A stretch of DNA of 64,000 nt from G963662905 sp963676415 (GTDB lineage Bacteria; Bacteroidota; Bacteroidia; Bacteroidales; WRLA01): NCBI GenBank assembly GCA_963676415.1, contig OY781097.1, forward strand, positions 682,001 through 746,000. The letters are read 5' to 3'. The notes under the pieces are model-generated. The model ran no database searches, had not been told where the DNA came from, and worked only from the letters and a program-made list of their open reading frames with translations. Shown in pieces: positions 27,212 through 34,788 of this stretch. Made by a program: the position numbers and the translations under genes. Each line of letters begins with the position of its first letter. Within the stretch, counting starts at the first letter, position 1.

Positions 27212-30046
27212 CTATCCCTGCTTATCCAGCATCGGATTCTTCTTCGAGTTTTCCGTACTTTCCGGTAGCAGAATCAGCTCGATATGGTCTTTACCAAAGA
27301 ATCGCTTAGCAGCCTTTTTGATATCCTTGGCATTCAGTTTTTCCACCATCTGCTCATAATTTTTATACTCCTCTGCCGGTGTTCCGTATTTGTCCATTTT
27401 CTCGAGTTTCTTCAACCAGCTGCGGTTTTCTTTCAGTGACTCGCGATAGGTTTTCAGAAGGTTCTCCTTCACCCCTTTCAGGTCTTTAGCTGCAGGGCCT
27501 TCCTTTTTGAGTTTTTCAATTTCGCGATATACAATATCCTTCAGATTATCGGCATTCTCCGGATCGCAATCAAAATAAATGGTCACGGTATAATGCTCAT
27601 AAGGGAATTTGCTCTGACGGACGCTGCAACGCACGCCATAAGTACCGCCTTCTTCTTCACGGATTGTTTCTGTATAACGGATATCCAATACATCAATCAC
27701 AGATGAAAGCAGCATACGGTCATAGGCATTGTCATAATCAAATTCATCATTAAACTCGATATAAACCGTTGCTTTAGGCGTTTCCATTGGACGCTTGAAG
27801 GTTTTCTCGACAACTCCTTCCGGTGGACGGATGCCGTGGTCTTTGTACGATTCATTCCGTTTTACTTTCGGCAAACCGCCAATATAAGTTGAGATCAAAG
27901 GTTTGGCTTCTTCAGGATTGATATTTCCTACGAAATAAAAAGTAAATCCGGAAGGATCGCCAAAGCGTTCTTCAAAGATATAGCGCATATCATCGGCATT
28001 GGCTTCTTCGAGACGTTCTGCGGTAAGCGGCTTCACACGTGGATGATAATTTGCCCCAATGACCTGTGCACTGTCCATTAAAGTAGTCATTGGATTGGAA
28101 GAACGGTTTTGCAGGGACGCCTTGATACGCGACATAAAAGCTTTAAATGCCTGATCATCAATACGTGGGTCCGTGAAATTCAGGTAAACCAACTGCAATA
28201 ATGCTTCCAGATCTTTTGGCGTGGTACTTCCGCTCATTCCTTCTTCATTGCCACGGATATAATTATATAAGCGCACCATTTTACCGGAAAGCGCTTTATC
28301 CAAAGCTATGCGGTCAAAAGCGCCCAAACCTGATTGATCTGCAATATCAGAAGCAAATTGAGCTGAAATCAATTCATCATTCGGATAAAGCGATGTTCCT
28401 CCAAGGCTGTATGCCGACATTAGAATTTCATCATCTCTAAAATCAGTAGGTTTCAATACAACCTGCACGCCATTTTCAAAAGTCCAGCTTGTTGTTCCCA
28501 GTTCTTCATCAACAGATGATGAGACAATACTTCCGGCATCAGGTACTTCTTCTACCAGCGGACGGTCCACAAACTTATCCACATAAGCTTCAACTTCAGT
28601 ATTATCGGCTTTGTTGATTGCAGCCATAACTTCTTCTGATGTTGGGATTTCCACGCCTTCTTTCTCAGGACCGGTGATGATTACCACACGGTTTTCGTCT
28701 GTAATCCAGTTTTTGGCCAGTTGGTTCATTTCATCAAGGCTGATGCCCGGAAGCTCCTCCTGAGTGAACTCATAATCAAATTCAACACCGGGAACCGGCT
28801 CATTTTCAAGGAAATTATTAAGATATTCCCAAATATATTCAGCACTTTTCCGTTTATTGCGATCATTGTATTGCTTTTCAATCTGAGCAAGAACATCAGA
28901 TTTTGCACGTTCCAGTTCTCCCTCAGTAAAACCGAAGCGCTTCACCTTTTGGTTTTCAGTAATCATGGTTTCCAGCGTAGGCAAAACCTGATTATTCTTG
29001 GCAAGAGCAAAAAGGATATAAGCATCTTTGGTGCGTACCAGCGATGTATATACAGAAACACCATAAATAAAAGGATTGCTTTCCTGTTGGAGCAATTCAC
29101 CCAAACGGGCATTTACCATACTGTTGTAGAGCTGTTGCTTGAGCGATTCACGGTAATAATCCATGCCTTTATCTTTGGCCGGATCGTGCTTATAATAAAC
29201 CTGCACCATAGTGTTGGTTGCTTCAGGATCGGTTTCCACAGCAATCAGTGTTTCTTCGTGGCCTGGAACTTCAGAATAGGTTCGTGGACGTGGCGATTCA
29301 ACTGCCGGACGTTGCGAGAACAGCTCCTTGATTTTTTTCTCAATTAGCTGAGGATCAAAATCACCAACAGCAACAATTGCCTGAAGATCCGGACGGTACC
29401 AGTCGTTATAGAATGAACGCAGGGTTTCGTACTCAAAATTATCAATGATATCGATATCACCAATAACATCATGCGTAGCATATTTAGAATCCTTATAAAG
29501 CACCTTGTTGTAGCGAGTGCTCATGCGGAAATCCGGGCTGCGTCGCGAACGCCACTCTTCGTGGATTACGCCTCGTTCGTTGTCAATTTCTTCTTCCTCA
29601 TAAGATACGCCCCCGGCCCAATCATAAAGTACCAGCAAAGAGGTGTCAATATTCTCAGGCACATCAGTCGGAACTTTCTGAAGCATATAGGCCGTTACAT
29701 CATGCGAAGTAAAAGCGTTGATTTCCGGACCGAACTTCATACCGATCGACTGAAGATAATTGATGATGTCGTGCTTTTCAAAATGCTCTGTGCCATTAAA
29801 AGCCATATGTTCGCAAAAATGCGCCAGGCCATTCTGATCCGGATTTTCAAGGGTCGCCCCGGCGTTTACGATCAAATAAAACTCTGCCCGGTTTTCAGGT
29901 TGGGCATTTTTTCGGATGTAATAAGTCAAACCATTATCGAGTTTGCCTACAATTACATCAGGATCCATTGGAACCTTCTTTTGTTGTGCCTGCGCAGATA
30001 ACCCCATGATTATCAATGCCAGGGCAAACAGGAAAAATTTTTTCAT
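27212..30046 (-). CDS. M16-family zinc metallopeptidase (insulinase/pitrilysin type), exported
   Basis: 944 aa with a signal peptide (MKKFFLFALALIIMGLSAQA). The inverted zinc motif HFCEH is at residues 76-80 and the third ligand, Glu of NERGV, at about 157, so the first M16 domain looks catalytic. A second M16 pair in the C-terminal half (from about 500) lacks HxxEH and is the usual inactive half, ending with the FVGNINPEEAKPLISTYIGG-type segment. These two-half enzymes form a clamshell and degrade peptides; in Bacteroidota they are periplasmic or surface-associated. Single gene, with a shared terminator downstream. Confidence 0.93.
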   Translation of the reverse strand: MKKFFLFALALIIMGLSAQAQQKKVPMDPDVIVGKLDNGLTYYIRKNAQPENRAEFYLIVNAGATLENPDQNGLAHFCEHMAFNGTEHFEKHDIINYLQSIGMKFGPEINAFTSHDVTAYMLQKVPTDVPENIDTSLLVLYDWAGGVSYEEEEIDNERGVIHEEWRSRRSPDFRMSTRYNKVLYKDSKYATHDVIGDIDIIDNFEYETLRSFYNDWYRPDLQAIVAVGDFDPQLIEKKIKELFSQRPAVESPRPRTYSEVPGHEETLIAVETDPEATNTMVQVYYKHDPAKDKGMDYYRESLKQQLYNSMVNARLGELLQQESNPFIYGVSVYTSLVRTKDAYILFALAKNNQVLPTLETMITENQKVKRFGFTEGELERAKSDVLAQIEKQYNDRNKRKSAEYIWEYLNNFLENEPVPGVEFDYEFTQEELPGISLDEMNQLAKNWITDENRVVIITGPEKEGVEIPTSEEVMAAINKADNTEVEAYVDKFVDRPLVEEVPDAGSIVSSSVDEELGTTSWTFENGVQVVLKPTDFRDDEILMSAYSLGGTSLYPNDELISAQFASDIADQSGLGAFDRIALDKALSGKMVRLYNYIRGNEEGMSGSTTPKDLEALLQLVYLNFTDPRIDDQAFKAFMSRIKASLQNRSSNPMTTLMDSAQVIGANYHPRVKPLTAERLEEANADDMRYIFEERFGDPSGFTFYFVGNINPEEAKPLISTYIGGLPKVKRNESYKDHGIRPPEGVVEKTFKRPMETPKATVYIEFNDEFDYDNAYDRMLLSSVIDVLDIRYTETIREEEGGTYGVRCSVRQSKFPYEHYTVTIYFDCDPENADNLKDIVYREIEKLKKEGPAAKDLKGVKENLLKTYRESLKENRSWLKKLEKMDKYGTPAEEYKNYEQMVEKLNAKDIKKAAKRFFGKDHIELILLPESTENSKKNPMLDKQG

Positions 30047-30238
30047 AATGCAATTAATTAGGTGATGTTATAAAGTGATTTAATTCATTACTGTTTCAAG
30101 GAACAGGCTCAGCTTCTGATGTGCTGCACCTACAATCATTTGGTAGCTACAAAATTAAGAAGAAAATGAATATCCCACCTTTAGGAAAAAGCATCATTTT
30201 ATACTTTCCACCAATTTAGCAAGAATTTATAAAAGTAC

Positions 30239-30277
30239 AAAAACCCATAGTTTCACCATTATAAAACTATGGGTTTT
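30239..30277 (-). terminator. Terminator after the T9SS remnant
   Basis: Stem AAAACCCATAGTTT / AAACTATGGGTTTT around a short loop, 20 bases after the stop of the 30298 remnant. Survives from the ancestral T9SS gene. Confidence 0.8.
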
Positions 30278-30297
30278 GGAATTAAACGAAAAAGAAT

Positions 30298-30541
30298 TTA
30301 TCTGATTTTCGTCATCTTTTTGATGTCAAAGGTTTGACCATTAACAGAAATGGAATAGAAATACATGCCCATCGACATGGCTTCAGTGTTCAGGTAATAT
30401 TCATAAGTGCCTTGGGGCATTGCACCGAGATTTTCTTTCTTGACTATCTGACCGGAAGCATCCATCACGCTGATTTCAACATTTCCTTCCTGCAAAATCC
30501 TGCACCAGAACAAGAATCAGGAAATTTTGCAGATGTTTCAT
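30298..30541 (-). pseudogene. Remnant of a T9SS protein: signal-peptide start fused out of frame to a sorting domain
   Basis: Reading on the minus strand, an ATG at 30541 gives MKHLQNFLILVLVQ (a signal peptide) but stops 22 codons on. In another frame, 30513-30298 encodes a T9SS type A sorting domain (VEISVMDASGQIVKKENLG, GMYFYSISVNGQTFDIKKM, TKIR). The two parts belong together but are out of frame, so everything between signal peptide and sorting domain has been deleted. The leader part is the 75-bp repeat described at 30501. Confidence 0.75.
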
Positions 30542-30575
30542 TTTGGTTGGGTATTAATGGTGATTTAGATTTTTA
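30501..30575. repeat. 75-bp direct repeat, copy 1
   Basis: Identical over 75 bp to 31923-31997. On the minus strand it carries the last codons and stop of the upstream T9SS gene (Lys-Ile-stop), a short leader, and the first 13 codons of a signal peptide (MKHLQNFLILVLV). Confidence 0.95.
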
Positions 30576-31827
30576 TAAACTTCCCAGTATATACAGTGCC
30601 CCGGACCTGGAACCGGATAAAATACAGGCCTGCTTTTAATGTACTGACATCAAGCGGCTGGGCAATATGGGCATGTTCAAAACAGGCTCGTTGTTTGCCT
30701 TCAATATCAGAAACCTGGAGGGCAAAGCTGTCATCAATGATATCGCATATATCTTTGTTGACCGTAATGAAATTACCGGCCGGATTTGGAGATATAACTA
30801 TTGAAGGACATCCCGGTACAAATTCTATTTTTTTTATTTTTGTGATAATTTTATCCCTGCTTTTTACAATATATTCTGAACTATACCCATAAACATGGCC
30901 GTTATTGGCTGCAACCATCTCTATAGGCCCAGGCTTAAAAGAGCCAGATAGCAATTCAAAGTTTTGCCCATTTTCATCAAAGAAGAATGTATAATAGTTA
31001 GATATAACATAAATATCATCCTGATCATTAATCCATATATCCGTAAAGCCGTCCATTTCACGTATTAATTCAAGTTCATTGCTCCCTTCGAACACTGCAT
31101 ACATGCCCGAAACAAGGGAGTCGTACATCACGTACCAATCGCCTGTAAAAACCTCATCCTTGCTGTTTATGGCCATGGCTCCCACCTGGTGGTTGAGCAG
31201 TCCCGTATATTCCCAGGTCCGCCCATAGTCCGGTGAACGGTAAAGGCCGCCCTGATCCCTGAAATAACAATTGAGGCTTACGTACAGATCGCCTGTACTG
31301 GTAAAGGCCAGATCCGAAACATACTCCTGCGTGTTTTGGGTAACATGGGTAACGTTCCAGTCCTGCCAGTTATTAAATGTATAGGTTATGCGCGGACCGA
31401 TAGACCCTCTGCTTGCCACATAGACCGTATCCTCCCCAACACAAAAAATATAAACAACATTCCCTGCAGCTATCGGTGGCACATCCAGTATTTCCCAATT
31501 TCCCCCATTGTCAGTGCTTTTTATAAAAGGGTCAAAACCATTCTTACCTACATATATATGCCCCGTACTGTTTATAGCTATGGACAGCACGCCATGGTTT
31601 TGATTATCATAAACACATTCCCAGCTCTGCCCGTCATCCATTGAGCGGTAAACACCGCCGGATTCCCCGCTTTTCCCAACACCAATAAAAATATGCCCCT
31701 GTTTATTGGTTGCAATACAGCTTGCCGTTACGCTATCGGGTATTTCTATCCGCTCCCAAAAATCCTGTGCATGGAGCATTGGCGCAAAGCTTATCAGCAT
31801 GAGGGCAAGGAGGAGGTTGGTTTTCAT
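30565..31827 (-). CDS. T9SS-sorted beta-propeller (BNR/sialidase-like) protein, 420 aa
   Basis: Secreted protein: signal peptide ending MLHAQ, then repeated bladed segments of the BNR/Asp-box kind (GGVYRSMDDGQSWE, FIKSTDNGGNWE, GGLYRSPDYGRTWE), each followed by a GHIYVG or GDLYVS strand. The propeller spans about residues 30-335. The end is a T9SS type A domain starting SPNPAGNFITVNKD and closing KAGLYFIRFQVRG and KFIKI. Asp-box repeats occur in sialidases and in non-enzymatic propellers; no sialidase Arg triad was recognised, so a binding role is equally possible. The last three codons lie in the 75-bp repeat, and a second copy lies 96 bases upstream of the start. Confidence 0.85.
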   Translation of the reverse strand: MKTNLLLALMLISFAPMLHAQDFWERIEIPDSVTASCIATNKQGHIFIGVGKSGESGGVYRSMDDGQSWECVYDNQNHGVLSIAINSTGHIYVGKNGFDPFIKSTDNGGNWEILDVPPIAAGNVVYIFCVGEDTVYVASRGSIGPRITYTFNNWQDWNVTHVTQNTQEYVSDLAFTSTGDLYVSLNCYFRDQGGLYRSPDYGRTWEYTGLLNHQVGAMAINSKDEVFTGDWYVMYDSLVSGMYAVFEGSNELELIREMDGFTDIWINDQDDIYVISNYYTFFFDENGQNFELLSGSFKPGPIEMVAANNGHVYGYSSEYIVKSRDKIITKIKKIEFVPGCPSIVISPNPAGNFITVNKDICDIIDDSFALQVSDIEGKQRACFEHAHIAQPLDVSTLKAGLYFIRFQVRGTVYTGKFIKI

Positions 31828-31891
31828 GGCTTGTGTTTTTTAGAAGAATATGGGTATAAAATTAACTTTAATTTGATTAACATCAAATTAA

Positions 31892-31963
31892 TTTTGTATA
31901 GTTTGCCGTATCGGTAAAAAATTGCACCAGAACAAGAATCAGGAAATTTTGCAGATGTTTCAT
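31892..31963 (-). pseudogene. Orphan signal-peptide leader (second copy)
   Basis: ATG at 31963 gives MKHLQNFLILVLVQ as in the copy at 30541, then FFTDTANYTKLI and a stop. Both copies lose their homology to each other at the same point, just after the codon for the last Val. It is a gene start without a gene. Confidence 0.65.
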
Positions 31964-31997
31964 TTTGGTTGGGTATTAATGGTGATTTAGATTTTTA
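31923..31997. repeat. 75-bp direct repeat, copy 2
   Basis: Identical to 30501-30575. The two copies flank the 420-aa propeller gene in the same orientation, so recombination between them would delete it. Confidence 0.95.
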
Positions 31998-32049
31998 GAG
32001 GCCAGTATGTAAGTACATAATAAAATAGGCTGATATTAAGTGAATTATA

Positions 32050-32179
32050 TGGATTAGATTTCTCCATCCAGCTCTTCGCTTCGCTACGAGCTTCCTGTCG
32101 AAATGAGCTTTTGGTTTTTTTAGGAGGCAAAGGCGGCGCACTTCGACTCCGCCATTAGGGACCATAAGCCGCCTTTGCC
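32050..32179. repeat. Palindromic intergenic repeat (GGCAAAGGCGGC stem)
   Basis: GGCAAAGGCGGC (32126-32137) and GCCGCCTTTGCC (32168-32179) form a perfect 12-bp stem. The left part reads AGATTTCTCC, CTTCGCTTCG and GTCGAAATGAG, matching in order the AGATTCCTCC, CTTCG and GTCGGAATGAC of the element at 56902-57237. Probably a partial relative of that element. Confidence 0.55.
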
Positions 32180-32362
32180 CAAATAGATAGTTAACAGTCA
32201 TCCTATCTTTGCATTTCAATAAACAGCGTAAATTTTAATAAATTCGTTGGAATAATAATAAATAAGACGAAGGGAGGGAAGAAAACTACTTGAGTCATCC
32301 TATGATTCAGGCAACTATCATTGAAAAACCTTGTCTGTATTTCCATACAAAACCACAAGATT

Positions 32363-34414
32363 ATGCTTAAAAACACCAGACCCCACATTTTTGCCCTTTT
32401 ACTTTTGCTGATTGGAATCAGCAATATCCGGGCACAGGAATTCCTGCCCTTTATTCATTCGCCCTATGCCGGAGTATCGGTTATTGGCTACCAGCCGGCT
32501 GATATTGCCGCATCGAGATATCGTTTCGACATGAGCATTATTGATTTCTCGACCCAGGAATTCAATGACTACCTGGGTCTTGAGCGTTCTCAGCTCTTCA
32601 AATTCGGCAATTACGATACCAAAGATTATCATAAAAAATACCTGAAACAAAACCTAAATGGCGACGCAAAAAACGCTTTGGTCAATGCACGAATTGGTGC
32701 TGCCGGTTTTATGCTTGCCCTGGATGAAAAAAGCTCCATTGCATTTACCAGCCGGGCGCGCACATTTGTGAATGCGGACAATATTTCGGAAGACCTGGCC
32801 GTGCTTTTATATAACAATCTGGACTACGAACCCCTGCTCGATCAAAAGCTCACCAACCAGAATATCCGAACCACCACTTCCACATGGGCCGAATACGGAA
32901 TCAGTTACGCCCGTGTAGTGCTCAACCAGGGGCCACATATGATCAAGGCCGGTGCTACTTTAAAAATCCTTCAGGGTTTGGGCGGCGCATTTATGTATGC
33001 CGACATCCTCGACTACAGTGTGCATAATGAAGACAGTATCAGCATTTACAACACACAGTTCCGCTATGGAACAAGCGAAAACCTGGAAAAAGATTTCTCC
33101 TATAAATTTGTTGCAAACCCCTCACTGGGACTTGATCTGGGCGCGGTTTACCTCTATCGTCCCGATCATGAAGAATACCGTTATTCCATGGATGGCAGCG
33201 ACGAGCAATTCCGCAGGGATTTATACGATTACAAATTTAAAGCAGGTATCTCGGTAACCGATTTGGGCTACATCAACTATGACAAAGGCTACAACAGCCA
33301 GGATTTTATCGCGAATGTTGAAAACTGGAATATTTCCGATATAAAAATTGACAATGTTCAGGATTTGACTGATACGCTGATCAATCGTTTTGGCACGAAC
33401 GGTACGGAAACAAGCTTTAAAATGCAGTTGCCTACCGTCATCAATATGCAGTTTGATTATCAGCTTTACAAAAGGCTGTTCTTAAATTTCAGTCCCTATT
33501 TGGCGATACGACAAGGAAATGCGGACATCCACAAAGTGCATCATTTTTCCAATTTCAGTTTAATGCCGCACTATGAAACTTATGGGTTTGGCGTTTCCAT
33601 GCCGCTGCAGTACAATAGCCTGGGGCAATTTAATGCAGGTCTGGGTTTCCGTTTTGGGATGTTCTGGATAGGTTCGAATACACTTTTGGGCAGCATGTTC
33701 AAAGATGTTACCCGCGATGTGGACATTCATTTTGCCTTCAAAATCCCGGTGCGCTACAAAGGGCCAAAAGACCGTGATGGCGACCGTATTTCCGACGCAA
33801 AAGACCTTTGTCCGGATATTGCAGGTATAGCGCAGTTCCAGGGATGTCCGGATACCGATCTGGATGGCGTGCCTGATCATGAAGATGACTGCCCGCAAAT
33901 CCCCGGCCTGAAAGAACTTAAAGGTTGCCCGGCGCCGGAAGTGGAAATTGAGATACCTGCGGCAGACAGCTTAATTATTGAAGATACGACTACTTTAATT
34001 GCGGAAACACCTGTTGTTGTTGCGGAAGAGGAAACAGAAACCGTTGTTGAGCTTCCTGCACCCGAACCCGTGCAACTTCCTGAAACATCAGCTATTGGCT
34101 TTAAACTCAACAGTGCTAAGCTAAAAGAAAGCTCCTATCCGGCTTTGGATAAAATTGTTGCCTTCATGAACGGGCACTCAGATTATGATATTGTTATTAC
34201 GGGATATACAGACACTACCGGAAAAGCAGATTATAACAAATCCCTGAGTTTGAAGCGTGCCAAATCTGTGGCGAAATACCTGACCGAAAAGGGTGTTGCA
34301 GGCCAACGGATCAAAACCGAAGGAATGGGCGAGGAAAACCCAATAGCAACGAATGAAACCCTGGAAGGGCGCAGGAAAAACCGCAGGGTTGAGTTTACTA
34401 TTGTTGTAAAGTAA
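32363..34414 (+). CDS. OmpA-family outer-membrane protein with N-terminal beta-barrel
   Basis: 683 aa from the ATG at 32363 (MLKNTRPHIFALLLLLIGIS, cleavage near IRAQ); an upstream in-frame TTG is rejected as it would place polar residues before the signal. The N-terminal about 460 residues are beta-strand-rich with Phe/Tyr ends, of the DUF5723-like kind seen in Bacteroidota. Then come calcium-binding thrombospondin-3 type repeats (DRDGDRISDAKDLCPD, DTDLDGVPDHEDDCPQ), a Glu/Pro/Val-rich linker and a C-terminal OmpA peptidoglycan-binding domain (YTDTTGKADYNKSLSLKRA, GQRIKTEGMGEENPIA, EGRRKNRRVEFTI). It probably ties the outer membrane to the cell wall. Confidence 0.92.
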   Translation: MLKNTRPHIFALLLLLIGISNIRAQEFLPFIHSPYAGVSVIGYQPADIAASRYRFDMSIIDFSTQEFNDYLGLERSQLFKFGNYDTKDYHKKYLKQNLNGDAKNALVNARIGAAGFMLALDEKSSIAFTSRARTFVNADNISEDLAVLLYNNLDYEPLLDQKLTNQNIRTTTSTWAEYGISYARVVLNQGPHMIKAGATLKILQGLGGAFMYADILDYSVHNEDSISIYNTQFRYGTSENLEKDFSYKFVANPSLGLDLGAVYLYRPDHEEYRYSMDGSDEQFRRDLYDYKFKAGISVTDLGYINYDKGYNSQDFIANVENWNISDIKIDNVQDLTDTLINRFGTNGTETSFKMQLPTVINMQFDYQLYKRLFLNFSPYLAIRQGNADIHKVHHFSNFSLMPHYETYGFGVSMPLQYNSLGQFNAGLGFRFGMFWIGSNTLLGSMFKDVTRDVDIHFAFKIPVRYKGPKDRDGDRISDAKDLCPDIAGIAQFQGCPDTDLDGVPDHEDDCPQIPGLKELKGCPAPEVEIEIPAADSLIIEDTTTLIAETPVVVAEEETETVVELPAPEPVQLPETSAIGFKLNSAKLKESSYPALDKIVAFMNGHSDYDIVITGYTDTTGKADYNKSLSLKRAKSVAKYLTEKGVAGQRIKTEGMGEENPIATNETLEGRRKNRRVEFTIVVK

Positions 34415-34421
34415 AATCATT

Positions 34422-34456
34422 TACTCATCCGATGACTTTGAGTCATCGGATGAGTA
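34422..34456. repeat. Hairpin repeat, GATGACTTTG family, copy 2
   Basis: Perfect 16-bp stem TACTCATCCGATGACT / AGTCATCGGATGAGTA with a 3-base loop TTG, 8 bases after the OmpA-family stop codon. It shares the CATC-GATGACTTTG-GTC-TC-GATGA pattern with 21022-21054. It may double as a terminator although it lacks a T run. Confidence 0.75.
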
Positions 34457-34747
34457 GGGCTAAGATCGGATGAGTTTTCTTCAACCACAACCACAGCACA
34501 AATATTTTTTATGTTTCTGCTGTAACAAGCAGATTTCGGTCATTGCCTTTGCCCTTATTAACAATTTAGGAAGATGGATAAACGGCAGGGAAATCAATTT
34601 CACAATTTTTACATTTTAATACACTGAAACACAAGGTATTACAGCATCGTAATCAAAGATCGGATCAAAGCAGTGAATTTTGGTATTATTGTTGATAAAT
34701 CGCCACCAATTAAACCAAAACAGGCAATAAAATCCGGCTTAAAATGT

Positions 34748-34755
34748 TATCTTTG
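34748..34755 (+). promoter_or_regulatory. -7 box of gyrB
   Basis: TATCTTTG fits TAnnTTTG exactly. It overlaps the upstream in-frame ATG at 34744, so that codon would not be in the transcript; this fixes the gyrB start at 34789. No good TTTG at the -33 distance. Confidence 0.6.
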
Positions 34756-34788
34756 TACGTTCTAAAGATAGATTACAAGATACTGATT

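Larger units (their letters stand above)
31828..32362. other. Intergenic stretch with decayed T9SS leader and hairpin repeats
   Basis: 535 bases between two divergent genes. It holds the orphan signal-peptide leader (31892-31963), the second 75-bp repeat (31923-31997), a decayed trace of a T9SS tail beyond it (about 31998-32035 on the minus strand), a palindromic repeat (32050-32179), a TATCTTTG box at 32204-32211 that could serve the OmpA-family gene, and a degenerate relative of the GATGACTTTG hairpin at about 32289-32306. Confidence 0.6.
34415..34788 (+). other. Intergenic stretch before gyrB
   Basis: 374 bases without a gene: the palindrome at 34422-34456, a further partial copy of its arm (CGGATGAG at about 34465), AT-rich sequence, and the gyrB -7 box at 34748-34755. 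Nothing else recognised. Confidence 0.6.

Noticed and set aside
30298..30513. A separate 71-aa protein with a T9SS domain
   Set aside because: It begins inside the repeat with no signal peptide in frame; a sorting domain without export signal and cargo cannot work, so it is a remnant.
34744..34788. Longer GyrB with 15 extra N-terminal residues from ATG 34744
   Set aside because: The -7 box TATCTTTG at 34748-34755 lies in that stretch, and the family starts at the ATG at 34789.
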